64,000 bases of DNA, from the NCBI RefSeq assembly GCF_011751075.1, contig NZ_JAALLN010000009.1, positions 1-64,000 of the forward strand. Direction: 5' to 3'. The stretch comes from Flavobacterium poyangense. GTDB taxonomy: Bacteria; Bacteroidota; Bacteroidia; Flavobacteriales; Flavobacteriaceae. Positions 1 through 7,941 of the stretch are shown piece after piece. Position numbers and translations under genes: made by a program. The notes under the pieces are model-generated. The model was not told the origin of the DNA. It made no database searches and saw only the letters and a list, made by a program, of their open reading frames with translations. Position 1 is the stretch's first letter; the number at the start of each line of letters is the position of its first letter.

Positions 1-280
1 TCGCTCTAAAGTGGAATCCTGACTATTATTTCTCATCGTAACAAAATTTATTAAAATTAAATTTTGTTACCGAAATAAGTAACCTTTACAATTTCGACGC
101 AAGAAGAAATTACATCCAATATTCGGCAAAGTTTATGTGCTCAACTATTGCGATTTCTTCTTGCGTTGAAATGACAAGAGTACGGAAAACTTGAAACTTG
201 AAACTTGAAATTTGAAATTTGAAATTTGAAACCTTGTTTTCCCAAACCTCTAAGATAAAAAAATAATGTTTTGCTTTTAG
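1..280. repeat. Intergenic region with two inverted repeats and a heptamer array
   Basis: No gene is visible here. Positions 38-49 and 59-70 form a 12-bp perfect inverted repeat (GTAACAAAATTT). Positions 92-110 and 153-171 form a 19-bp inverted repeat with one mismatch around ACGCAAGAAGAAAT. About 189-232 holds six 7-bp units, three ACTTGAA followed by three ATTTGAA. These look like extragenic repeats; the first hairpin could also be a terminator for a gene left of the window. Confidence 0.6.
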
Positions 281-793
281 TTAATGCACCGTATTGTTTT
301 TTAGCAGGCAACTAATAATTAGGAGTAAAAAAGAAAGTAGAGAAGCTCCGATTCTGATAAGATGCAGATTGTTCCATTTTACTTCAAATTTATCTCGTAA
401 AACAGTGGCTTCCTGAAGCGTTATCGAGGTCAGATCTGTTTTGTCGAGCATATTGTTAAGTGGAATATTGCCCAAAAGAGTCACAAGAAAAACACCAGCA
501 AAGTAAATAAGTGCGGCGCTAATGGTAAGCCAAAAGAGCGTAGTATCTGATTTGTGAAAATAAGCTGTTATAAAAGACAACAACATCGAACCGAAAATAA
601 TCAGAAAGAATGAGGGATTTAAAATGGTGCGATTCATATGTTGGAAAGCTCTGAGGTAATTTATAGCATCAAGTCTTCCAATTCCGGGTGTTATGGCATT
701 GCCCCAGGTAAAAAAGATACCTGCCAGTAGTCCGGTAAGCAATGTTGCCAGTAGCAGAGTAATTGTTTTAGTATCAATGATTAGAGTGTCCAT
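281..793 (-). CDS. DUF1772 family membrane protein
   Basis: A 170 aa integral membrane protein of the DUF1772 (anthrone-oxygenase-like) family. Four hydrophobic segments are visible near residues 9-28, 62-80, 86-108 and 145-165. Between segments three and four is the polar stretch LGNIPLNNMLD, typical of this family. It probably sits in the inner membrane. Bacterial members have no settled reaction, so no substrate is proposed. The ATG at 791-793 is preceded by an A-rich leader without a Shine-Dalgarno sequence. It stands alone, separated from the next gene by about 420 bp. Confidence 0.75.
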   Translation of the reverse strand: MDTLIIDTKTITLLLATLLTGLLAGIFFTWGNAITPGIGRLDAINYLRAFQHMNRTILNPSFFLIIFGSMLLSFITAYFHKSDTTLFWLTISAALIYFAGVFLVTLLGNIPLNNMLDKTDLTSITLQEATVLRDKFEVKWNNLHLIRIGASLLSFLLLIISCLLKNNTVH

Positions 794-1210
794 GATTTTT
801 GCTTTTTAGTTAACAATGTAAATGTAGACCTATTATTTAAAAACTATTTGTTTGAGAAGGAATTGGATTTGTCTGAAAAGAATTTCTGGAGAAAGGAACT
901 CTGTTTTTTTGTGAAATGATATTGGTGAGATGTTAGATGTGGGTTATGGGTTGTGAGACTTGATTTTGGGAGTCTTTTTTTTAATTTTATGGAAATTATT
1001 TTATGGTTTTTATGTTGTGTTTTGTAGTTGAATGTTAGTCCGAATAAAGTTAAATGTTATTCTGGTCGAAGTTGAAGGCTGCTCAGAGCGAAGCCGAATG
1101 TTACCCTGAGCGGAGTCGAAGGCTACGTAAGAAACTGCACTATTTTTTAGTTTAACAGATTATCCTTTAGGAACATCTAACTATTCAATTCCTTTAGTGA
1201 TAAACGAGAT
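794..1210. repeat. Intergenic region with degenerate CTGAGCGnAGTCGAAG repeats
   Basis: No gene is supported. Around 1030-1125 there are three or four degenerate copies of a roughly 28-bp unit whose clearest form is CCTGAGCGGAGTCGAAGGCT. The rest (794-1029) is AT-rich and featureless by eye, and presumably carries the promoter of the DUF1772 gene at its left end. Confidence 0.5.
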
Positions 1211-1792
1211 TTAAACATTCTCCTTATTGATCCATTTTCCAACAGTTGGAGGTGTATAGTTCCTCATTTTATGCAACAGATCATCAATGGTATCGCTTAC
1301 TAAAAGCATTTCCTGATTTTCGTTTTTTAAGAAACCTTTCTCAACCATAGTATGCGATAACTCTAAGAGAGAATCATAAAAACCATTGGTGTTTAATAGG
1401 GCAATTGGCTTTTTATGCAGTCCTAATTGTGCCCAGGTCAGCATTTCGAAAAGCTCGTCCAGTGTCCCGAAACCGCCCGGAAGTGCTATAACACCATCGC
1501 ATAAATCATCCATTTTTGTTTTTCTTTCGTGCATGCTTTCTACTAAAATTAATTCGGTTAAGCCTTGATGTGCAATTTCTTTTGAGCGTAGAAAGTCTGG
1601 AAGTACACCAATTACTTTTCCGCCTTCATTCAGAACACCATCAGCAAGGGCCCCCATTAAACCTACATTTGCACCACCGTAAACCAATTCTATGTTTTGT
1701 TTGGCTAAGGTTTGTCCCAACAAAGTTGCTTGTTCTTTATAAATTGCTTCCGTTCCAAAACTGGAACCGCAGAAAACGCTTATTCTTTTCAT
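1211..1792 (-). CDS. LOG family protein (TIGR00730), cytokinin-riboside-phosphate phosphoribohydrolase-like
   Basis: This 193 aa Rossmann-fold protein belongs to the LOG (lonely guy, TIGR00730) family, which cleaves nucleoside 5'-monophosphates to base and ribose 5-phosphate. The signature PGGFGTLDE lies at residues 105-113, after the ESMHERKTKM block at 85-94 that helps form the active site. The N-terminal VFCGSS and the YGGANVGLMG loop fit nucleotide-phosphate binding. The length is normal for the family. It lies 11 bp downstream of the GNAT gene 1804-2331, so the two are probably co-transcribed. Whether it makes cytokinins or simply recycles nucleotides cannot be judged. Confidence 0.85.
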   Translation of the reverse strand: MKRISVFCGSSFGTEAIYKEQATLLGQTLAKQNIELVYGGANVGLMGALADGVLNEGGKVIGVLPDFLRSKEIAHQGLTELILVESMHERKTKMDDLCDGVIALPGGFGTLDELFEMLTWAQLGLHKKPIALLNTNGFYDSLLELSHTMVEKGFLKNENQEMLLVSDTIDDLLHKMRNYTPPTVGKWINKENV

Positions 1793-1803
1793 ACTGTATT
1801 TGT

Positions 1804-2331
1804 TTATTTTTTTAGTTCGTACACAAAATTATGACGGGAAGGTTCGTTGTAATAAGCTACGTTGAGTTCTTCTACTTTGATGGCACCCAGTTTTTCTATT
1901 GCTTTTTGTGAACGGTAATTTTCTGCTCCAATATGAAATTGAACCTTATCTACCACTTTAAAAACATAATCTAACATCATTTTTTTTACTTGTGAATTAA
2001 ATCCCGTTCCCCAAAATTTTCTTCCGTAAAAAGTATAACCAATAAAAACACTTTTATTTTCAGGTTCATATTCATAAAAACGAGTGCTTCCGGCTATTTC
2101 ATTGGTGCTTTTATCGATGATCAGAAAAGCGCCTTTGCTTTCCATTGCTCCTTCGAAAAAGTTTTCAAAAACGGCTCTCTCATAACGGTTTTTATTGGGG
2201 TGTTGCTCCCAGATTAAGGGATCAGAAGCGACTTTATAAAGGCGTTCAAAATCGGTTTGCTGTAGCGGTACTAATTTTACAAATTCGTTTTCTAATACTT
2301 CAGGCTGTAAATTTAAAAGTGATGTACTCAT
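1804..2331 (-). CDS. GNAT family N-acetyltransferase, RimJ/RimL type
   Basis: A 175 aa acetyltransferase of the RimJ/RimL (Acetyltransf_3) branch. The acetyl-CoA binding motif region is seen as GRKFWGTGFNSQ near residues 108-119, followed by the family-typical N(Y)RSQKAIEKLGA segment near the C terminus, where the acceptor-side helix begins. Such proteins acetylate N-terminal or small-molecule amines using acetyl-CoA in the cytoplasm; the substrate here is unknown. It precedes the LOG gene by 11 bp on the same strand. Confidence 0.82.
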   Translation of the reverse strand: MSTSLLNLQPEVLENEFVKLVPLQQTDFERLYKVASDPLIWEQHPNKNRYERAVFENFFEGAMESKGAFLIIDKSTNEIAGSTRFYEYEPENKSVFIGYTFYGRKFWGTGFNSQVKKMMLDYVFKVVDKVQFHIGAENYRSQKAIEKLGAIKVEELNVAYYNEPSRHNFVYELKK

Positions 2332-2431
2332 AATTATGATGTAATTTTTAAACTGTATTTTTTTGATTTGAACGGGCTAAGTTTTTTACTATTTCTTTTG
2401 GTTTTCTGTTTTTATGATTTGTTTAATGTAC

Positions 2432-2959
2432 CTACTTTAAAGCATATCGAAATCCAAAAACGGCAAGATCTCCCTGCATAAAATCCAGATCTTCGGATCG
2501 TTTGAAACCTAAATTTTCATACATCTTCCAAGCTGTTTTCATGGCCAAAGTGCTGTGAATAATAAGTTGATTCAATTGGTTTGATTTGGCTTTGTTGATG
2601 CATGCTTCAGTCAGAAATTTGCCGATTCCTTTTCCGCGGGCTTTTGTGTCTACGCCCAATAATCTGAAACCTGCCGTATTTTGTTCCTGGGTTGCAATAC
2701 CTCCCGAACCGTAATATTTCATGTTATTGAAATAAACCACAGCACCCAGAATGGCATCTTGATCGTCGGTGGCAACTAAAAGTTCTGTTTCGGGATGATT
2801 GGTAAAATCACCAATATTCGCTAGCATTTTGTAATAGTTAGGCTGCTCATTTTCTTTCGGGAAACCATCGAGTTGTGAATATACAAGAATAAGGAGTTTT
2901 CCTATCTCGTCAAATTCTGAAGGATGTGCATTTCGGATGGTACAGTTTGAAGGATTCAT
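2432..2959 (-). CDS. GNAT family N-acetyltransferase
   Basis: An acetyltransferase with the acetyl-CoA pyrophosphate-binding motif ARGKGIGKFLTEA in the middle of the protein and the C-terminal AWKMYENLGFKR segment typical of the fold. I chose the ATG at 2957-2959 (protein starts MNPSNCTIRNAH), because family members normally begin a few residues before the first strand (TIRNA). The longer start at 2992 would overlap the upstream MBL gene by 22 bp. The substrate is unknown. It lies immediately downstream of the MBL-fold gene. Confidence 0.8.
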   Translation of the reverse strand: MNPSNCTIRNAHPSEFDEIGKLLILVYSQLDGFPKENEQPNYYKMLANIGDFTNHPETELLVATDDQDAILGAVVYFNNMKYYGSGGIATQEQNTAGFRLLGVDTKARGKGIGKFLTEACINKAKSNQLNQLIIHSTLAMKTAWKMYENLGFKRSEDLDFMQGDLAVFGFRYALK

Positions 2960-2970
2960 ATATTGGTTTT

Positions 2971-4068
2971 TTATTTGAGATTTTTCCACCATTGTTGGAA
3001 TTTTTGTTCTTCGTTTTTTAACTCAACGAATTCCCCAATCATTGGCGTTACTAAAGGAATCGGATTTATTTCGTTTTGATTCAATTCGGTTACTCTTTTC
3101 AAAGGTTCATCCCAGGGATGATTGGCCAAAGGGAATTTTGAAGAGTGTATCGGAAACAATCGCTTGGTTTTTAGGTCTTTTGCGGCTTGAATTACATTTT
3201 CGGGTAGGTTGTGAATGTATTTCCATTTTACATCATATTGACCATTATCAATCAAAGCAAGATCAAAAGGACCGTATTTTTCTCCAATAGCAGCAAAATG
3301 GGTATCATAACCACTGTCTCCTCCCAAATACATTTTAAAAGCTGGTGTTTGTAAAATAAAAGAGAGCCAAAGTGTATTGCAGCGTTTAAAAGCACGACCG
3401 GAGAAATGTCTTGTGGGTGCTGTGTAAAGTGTAATATTGGCATCAAGCTCTATTTTTTCATGCCAGTCTTTTTCAATAATGATTCCGGGAGAAAATCCCC
3501 AAAATTCAAAGTGAGAACCAACACCAAGACCACACACAATTTGTTTTGTTTTTGGCTTTAGTTTTTGAATCGTTTTATAATCCAAATGATCATAGTGATC
3601 GTGTGTAATCAAGAGATAATCAATTTCCGGAAGGTCATCAACAGTATAAATGTCGGTTCCTTTGAATGCTTTTGTAGTACCGGCAATAGGGGAGGCGTTA
3701 CCGCTAAAAACCGGATCGACCAAAATTCGTTTTCTGTCGATCTGAATAAAATAAGAAGAATGCCCGAACCAGACCAAAACATCTTTATCAAGTGAGAGGT
3801 TTACCAAATCTGTTTTTATCGATGGTATTGGATTGACAGGGATTCGGTGTTCTTTTCTTTTAAATAAAAATTCGTATAATACTCCTGCCATTGTATATCC
3901 TTCGGTAAGATCCGGAGTAAAATGTTCATTTTCGAACTTTCCGTTTTTATAATTCGGTGATTTTTGAATTATTGAGAGCCTTTCGCCAGTTGGAGCTTTA
4001 CCAAATCGTGCATCTTGTAAAAAAAGATAAACGGCTAAAAATAGCAGTAGTATAAGAGTGATAGTCAT
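2971..4068 (-). CDS. MBL-fold metallo-hydrolase, UlaG/NAPE-PLD-like
   Basis: A 365 aa metallo-beta-lactamase-fold hydrolase. An N-terminal hydrophobic anchor covers residues 3-17. The metal-binding HDHYDH lies at 156-161, followed by His221 in TRHFSGR, Asp251 in GGDSGYD and a late His in FPIHSSKF. The layout GHSSYFIQIDRKRILVDPVFS before the metal motif is typical of the UlaG/NAPE-PLD-like branch, many of which are phosphodiesterases. It is probably a membrane-anchored two-metal hydrolase of unknown substrate. It starts 3 bp after the DUF1801 gene and appears to be in one operon with it and the serine hydrolase. Confidence 0.83.
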   Translation of the reverse strand: MTITLILLLFLAVYLFLQDARFGKAPTGERLSIIQKSPNYKNGKFENEHFTPDLTEGYTMAGVLYEFLFKRKEHRIPVNPIPSIKTDLVNLSLDKDVLVWFGHSSYFIQIDRKRILVDPVFSGNASPIAGTTKAFKGTDIYTVDDLPEIDYLLITHDHYDHLDYKTIQKLKPKTKQIVCGLGVGSHFEFWGFSPGIIIEKDWHEKIELDANITLYTAPTRHFSGRAFKRCNTLWLSFILQTPAFKMYLGGDSGYDTHFAAIGEKYGPFDLALIDNGQYDVKWKYIHNLPENVIQAAKDLKTKRLFPIHSSKFPLANHPWDEPLKRVTELNQNEINPIPLVTPMIGEFVELKNEEQKFQQWWKNLK

Positions 4069-4071
4069 AGA

Positions 4072-4494
4072 TTATTTAGGAGGGTATAATTTATTTAGGT
4101 ATTCAACTGAAAGTGAAATCATTTCTTTAAGCACTTCAACATCAATATCTGTTAACTTTTTAATGTAGATGCAACCTTTTCCTGTTTTGTGCTTTCCAAA
4201 CTTTGTCAGTAGTGTTTCTTTGTCATCAAAGGAAGAATAGAGATAAAGTGATATTGCCTCTTTTCTCGGTGAGAATGCAACCAGTGGAGCATCACCTTCA
4301 CGACCGCTGGCATATTTATAATGATAGCTTCCAAAGCCAATAATGGCAGGACCCCACATTTTGGGTTCAAAACCGGTTTGTTCCTGCATTAATTTGACAA
4401 GTTCAAACGAATCATTTCGTTTCGTCATATCTTGAACAGCCGTAATAAAATCGTTAACACTGCCTTCCGTTTCTATTGTTTTGTTGGTAGCCAT
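4072..4494 (-). CDS. DUF1801 domain protein
   Basis: A 140 aa cytoplasmic protein of the DUF1801 (YdhG-like) family. The N-terminal helix (SVNDFITAVQDMTKR), the central GFGSYHYKYASGREGD and the late KTGKGCIYIKKLTDID are standard landmarks. The fold resembles frataxin-like or iron-sulfur-assembly-like small proteins, but no reaction is established. It sits 6 bp after the serine hydrolase gene and 3 bp before the MBL-fold gene, indicating a shared transcript. Confidence 0.8.
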   Translation of the reverse strand: MATNKTIETEGSVNDFITAVQDMTKRNDSFELVKLMQEQTGFEPKMWGPAIIGFGSYHYKYASGREGDAPLVAFSPRKEAISLYLYSSFDDKETLLTKFGKHKTGKGCIYIKKLTDIDVEVLKEMISLSVEYLNKLYPPK

Positions 4495-4500
4495 GACAGA

Positions 4501-5547
4501 TTATTTTTCAGTTAATAAATCACTTTTTAATAATAAGGTTTTGATTTTAGTTTCAGTATGGTAAAATAAATCAGCATTCGTATTCATCTGATTCTCTAAA
4601 ATGATCAAACTGACATCGCTCTTTGGGAAGTATAAATTTACGGAAGAAAAACCATCACCGAGACCAGAATGACCAATATATTTTTGGTTTGCCTGATCGA
4701 CGATTCGGATTCCATAACCATAACCTTCTTTTTCTTTCCCGAAAAGATTATGTTGTGATTTGACACTATAGTGTATCATTAATTGATAGGTCTCCGGCTT
4801 CAGGATTTTTCCTTTGTGGAGATTATTGTTCCAAATTGAGAGATCGGTTACTGTTGAAATAATTCCATCGGCGGGAACGTTTTCGGGAGTAATTTTAGTT
4901 TTTTCAACTTTATTAAAGACGTTTTTATCATTTATATATCCCGTAACCAAATGTCGATTTTTGTTTTCATCATAACAGAAGGTATTTTTCATTTTCAATT
5001 CTTTAAACAAAGCATTTGCTACTTCGGAATACTTCTTTTTGGTGCTAAATGCTACGATTTGTCCGGCCAAAGAAAAACTTAAATCACCATATTTAAAATC
5101 GGTTCCGGGTTTAAAAAGTAATGGCTTTTGTAAATTGATAATACCATGTGTGTGATTTAGCAATTGATGAACCGTAACAGAATCTGCCCATGTTTGTGTT
5201 AGATTTGGAAGGTATTTTTTAATGGGGGCTTGTAAATCAACACGCCCTTTTTCAACTTCTTTTAAAAGTAAAACAGCTGTAATTTGCTTGCTGTTGGACA
5301 TGATTTCAAATTGGCTGTTAAGGGTCAATGGCTTTTTTTTATCAAAATCAGCATAACCATACGCTTTAGAATAAACCGGTTTTCCCTTTTTTGAAATAAG
5401 AATTACACCATTAAATTTTGGTTCTGTAACTTTTATTAAACTATCTGTCTGAGTGAATAAAGGATCTCTTTTTTGTGAAAAGGAGTTGCAGCTTGAAAGT
5501 AAAAATAGAAAGGATAATAGAATTGAAGTTTTTAGGAGTTGAAGCAT
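4501..5547 (-). CDS. Serine hydrolase of the beta-lactamase/penicillin-binding family (lipoprotein)
   Basis: A 348 aa member of the class-C beta-lactamase/DD-peptidase-like family (PF00144). The N terminus has a hydrophobic stretch ending LLSSC, a lipobox that would lipidate Cys20. The catalytic SxxK is Ser84-Asn-Ser-Lys87. The second motif, usually YxN, reads Y153-G-D155. The third is His293-Ser-Gly. The substitution of Asn by Asp in the second motif suggests an esterase or peptidase rather than a beta-lactamase. It heads the operon with the DUF1801 and MBL genes. Confidence 0.83.
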   Translation of the reverse strand: MLQLLKTSILLSFLFLLSSCNSFSQKRDPLFTQTDSLIKVTEPKFNGVILISKKGKPVYSKAYGYADFDKKKPLTLNSQFEIMSNSKQITAVLLLKEVEKGRVDLQAPIKKYLPNLTQTWADSVTVHQLLNHTHGIINLQKPLLFKPGTDFKYGDLSFSLAGQIVAFSTKKKYSEVANALFKELKMKNTFCYDENKNRHLVTGYINDKNVFNKVEKTKITPENVPADGIISTVTDLSIWNNNLHKGKILKPETYQLMIHYSVKSQHNLFGKEKEGYGYGIRIVDQANQKYIGHSGLGDGFSSVNLYFPKSDVSLIILENQMNTNADLFYHTETKIKTLLLKSDLLTEK

Positions 5548-5656
5548 TTTTTAGGTCGGAGTTGTTTTTTTGTTTTAGTATTGGTCTCAGTGTCAGTCTC
5601 AGTTTCAGTTACAGTGTTTGCCTAACTGTTGGTAGTAGTTTTTGTTTTGTTTGTTT

Positions 5657-6025
5657 TTAAAACATTCCATTTTCATTAATCATTTTGGCGGGTACACTTT
5701 GTCCCAGATCCCAAAGTTCGACTATTTTTCCGGATTCAAATCTAAAGAGATGAATGACGGCCACACCCGAATCATTGGCGTTTTGTTTGATATGTGAATG
5801 TACGGCAACTAAATCTTTATCTGCTATTGCGTGATGAATTTCAATAGTTTTATTGGGATTCTGTCTGGATGATTCTTCCATTGCCAGCATCAGTGTATTA
5901 GCGTCTCCTTTAAAATAAACATTATGATGCTTAAAATTTTTGCCCACATAAAGACGAAATGCCTCATGCGAATGCCCTTTTGCAGCGAGTTTTAAAAAGT
6001 CTTTTGCAATATATTTCTTAGTCAT
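5657..6025 (-). CDS. SnoaL/NTF2-like family protein
   Basis: A 122 aa single-domain protein of the NTF2-like SnoaL group. The segments YVGKNFKHHNVYFKGD, HHAIADKDLVAVHSHIK and IHLFRFESGKIVELWDLGQSVP match the standard core, including the terminal WD strand. These are cone-shaped hydrolases, isomerases or ligand-binding proteins. The substrate cannot be read from the sequence. The gene stands 109 bp upstream of the serine hydrolase on the same strand; the gap contains a short run of CAGTnT repeats (about 5585-5615). Confidence 0.78.
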   Translation of the reverse strand: MTKKYIAKDFLKLAAKGHSHEAFRLYVGKNFKHHNVYFKGDANTLMLAMEESSRQNPNKTIEIHHAIADKDLVAVHSHIKQNANDSGVAVIHLFRFESGKIVELWDLGQSVPAKMINENGMF

Positions 6026-6499
6026 GATTTCAAAGATTAAAAAGCTAACTAAGTTATGAAATAACTGTTTAAGAATTTAAAAAATTATCGCTTTATTAAC
6101 TTTGCGTTTAAGCTTTTTAACCGCAAAGCACGCAAGGTTTTTTGCTGGTGTTAACCGCAATGCTCGCAAAGTTTTATGTGAAAAGTTGTCTTTCTCTAAT
6201 CTTCGTGAGCTCCTATGTTTGCAGTGAAATTTTTTCACGCAGATTTGCTTCGCCAGTTCGCTATCGCTCGGGTAGCAGATTTATTCAGATTGTTTTTATC
6301 TGAGCACAAAACAAATATCGGCTTAATCTGCAAAATCTGCGGGCAAAAGACTTTGCTTTGTGTTAATGCTTTGTGGGCGTAAATCTTCGCGGGCTTTGCG
6401 TAAATCTTTGCGAACATTGCGGTTAAGCTTTTTATCCGCAAAAAACTTCAAAGAATAAGCAGAACTGACAAATCTGAATTAAAAGCTTTAGTTATAGAA
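6026..6499. repeat. Intergenic region of CCGCAAAGC-type repeats in inverted orientation
   Basis: Around 6105-6175 lie copies of TTAACCGCAAAGCACGCAAGG-like sequence, and around 6370-6440 the reverse-complement form (CTTTGCG, TTGCGGTTAAGC) appears. The region can therefore fold back on itself. A 68-codon open frame on the minus strand (6235-6441) falls in this repeat and is not believed to be a gene. Confidence 0.5.
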
Positions 6500-6985
6500 T
6501 TATTTTTCCGATAATCTTTTTTCGTTTTCGGTCTGTGGTTTGTCTTTACCGTTTGGTTGGCCTTTTCCGGTTGTAATTAGATTTTTTAGACTGTTTTGAA
6601 TGTAATTGGTCCAGGAATCTCTGCAGATCTCAAAACATTCATAATCCGGAACCAAACCAACGTGCGTAAACCGCAGCTCTGTTTTATCCTCTTTTTTGTT
6701 GATTTCAAAAGTAGGTTTTGTGCCGGTCCATTCTTTTTTATCTTCGGTAAATTTGAAATAGTTTTCTTCTATCAGCCAGACTATTTTTTGGTTTGGAATC
6801 ACTTCGATCAATTTTATTTTGCAGCGATGTACATCCTCGTAATGATAGTTAAACACCTCATTCAGTTGAGTTGTATTTCCTTCGATTTCTTCTGACCACC
6901 AGCCGCGAACATTTGTAATGGCATTAAAAACAGCTTCAGGGGAATGGTCCATTAGTAACGTTGTGGTAAAATCTTTTGCACTCAT
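6500..6985 (-). CDS. SRPBCC domain protein (AHSA1-like)
   Basis: A 161 aa START/Bet v1-like protein of the AHSA1 (activator of Hsp90 ATPase homologue) group. The pattern FTTTLLMDHSPEAVFNAITNVRGWWS at the N terminus and TELRFTHVGLVPDYECFEICRDSWTNYI at the C terminus is standard for bacterial members, which form a hydrophobic ligand cavity. The ligand is unknown. A perfect TAnnTTTG box lies 27 bp upstream of the start codon, so it probably has its own promoter. Confidence 0.8.
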   Translation of the reverse strand: MSAKDFTTTLLMDHSPEAVFNAITNVRGWWSEEIEGNTTQLNEVFNYHYEDVHRCKIKLIEVIPNQKIVWLIEENYFKFTEDKKEWTGTKPTFEINKKEDKTELRFTHVGLVPDYECFEICRDSWTNYIQNSLKNLITTGKGQPNGKDKPQTENEKRLSEK

Positions 6986-7011
6986 TTGGTATGATTTAGA
7001 AATTAGTCTTA

Positions 7012-7019
7012 CAAATATA
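7012..7019 (-). promoter_or_regulatory. Putative -7 promoter box for the SRPBCC gene
   Basis: TATATTTG on the minus strand is an exact match to the Bacteroidota -7 consensus TAnnTTTG, 27 bp before the ATG. No clear -33 TTG at the expected spacing. Confidence 0.5.
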
Positions 7020-7202
7020 CGTTCTAAAAATCAATGCGTTAGGGATGTGAAAAGACAATTTTGAGGTGGGAATCGGACAAAGAGAATTTTAGATTTTAGA
7101 TTTTAGATTGTGGAGTGTAGATCTTAGATTTTGAACTATGTGCCAAAGACTAAATACTAAAAATCGAGGGACTAAGGATTCTAAAATTTAAAAAAGCAAT
7201 TT

Positions 7203-7243
7203 TTCAATCCAAAATCCGATTAAAAACCGGATTTTGGATTGAA
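7203..7243 (-). terminator. Hairpin terminator downstream of the lipoprotein gene
   Basis: Perfect 16-bp stem: 7203-7218 pairs with 7228-7243 around a 9-nt loop. It carries the AAAATCCG core shared with other hairpins in this window. Confidence 0.7.
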
Positions 7244-7300
7244 GCAACAGTTAGAATCTACTGTTTGAACTTGTGAAGTCAACTATTAAAGAAAGCTGAT

Positions 7301-7747
7301 TCAGTTTTTTATTTTTTCATATTCGTGTTGATAACAGTCAGTACATTCGTCGAAGAGGTATAATTTGTTGTTTTTTATTTCAAATACTATGTTAGCAGGA
7401 GGGTAACCAATAATCATTTTTCTTAGGTCTCCATAACGCATTGATTTTTTGACTTCGATTGAATATGGGAATTCTGAAACTAGTTTTCCGTTTTCGTAAT
7501 GTTTAATAACACAATTGCAAAATTCTAAAACAACTTTTTTATTTTCAGATTCGGGTGTCAGTACATGGCCTACGAACCCACCGGAAGCTTTTATCCAATT
7601 CCATTTTCCAATTAGTTGTGTATCAGTTGTGTGTTCCGTATTATTTGTTTTGTTCCCTCTCTCATTCAGTTTCGTTGTAGCAGTGTCGTCATTGTCGCAA
7701 GATAAACTGAGCAGTAGTGTGATAAATGCATAAGTTACTTTTTTCAT
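7301..7747 (-). CDS. Small lipoprotein, lipocalin-like fold possible
   Basis: Starting from the ATG at 7745-7747 gives a 148 aa protein with a classical lipoprotein signal (MKKVTYAFITLLLSLSC, lipobox LSLSC). The in-frame ATG 45 bp upstream would place extra charged residues ahead of the signal and is less likely. The mature part contains QLIGKWNW, a common opening of lipocalin-like domains in Bacteroidota, then beta-strand-like segments and a Cys pair (ECTDC). It is probably an outer-membrane or periplasm-facing lipoprotein. No specific function is recognised. Confidence 0.65.
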   Translation of the reverse strand: MKKVTYAFITLLLSLSCDNDDTATTKLNERGNKTNNTEHTTDTQLIGKWNWIKASGGFVGHVLTPESENKKVVLEFCNCVIKHYENGKLVSEFPYSIEVKKSMRYGDLRKMIIGYPPANIVFEIKNNKLYLFDECTDCYQHEYEKIKN

Positions 7748-7887
7748 TTCTTTAGGTTTTTGGTAAGATTTAACTTTGATTTTTTTATTCAAGTGGTTGA
7801 TACATAGATGTTAGTTTTTCCGAATGGTTGCTTGGTAATTTTATATTTCCTTAATTTTAATCTTAATAGATAGTGATTGTTTTAAAT

Positions 7888-7922
7888 CAAAAATCCGACC
7901 TGTTTTCACAAATCGGATTTAA
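7888..7922 (-). terminator. Hairpin terminator downstream of the SPFH gene
   Basis: AAATCCGA (7891-7898) pairs with TCGGATTT (7913-7920), about 20 bp past the stop codon of the SPFH gene. It is flanked by A/T runs. Confidence 0.55.
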
Positions 7923-7941
7923 TAGTAAAAATTGAAATCAA

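Larger units (their letters stand above)
6986..7300. repeat. Intergenic region with ATTTTAG heptamers and terminator
   Basis: Around 7086-7108 are tandem ATTTTAG heptamers. The remainder holds the terminator at 7203-7243 and no gene. Confidence 0.5.

Noticed and set aside
6235..6441. 68-codon minus-strand ORF
   Set aside because: It lies in CCGCAAAGC-type repeats and has no recognisable domain; composition follows the repeat.
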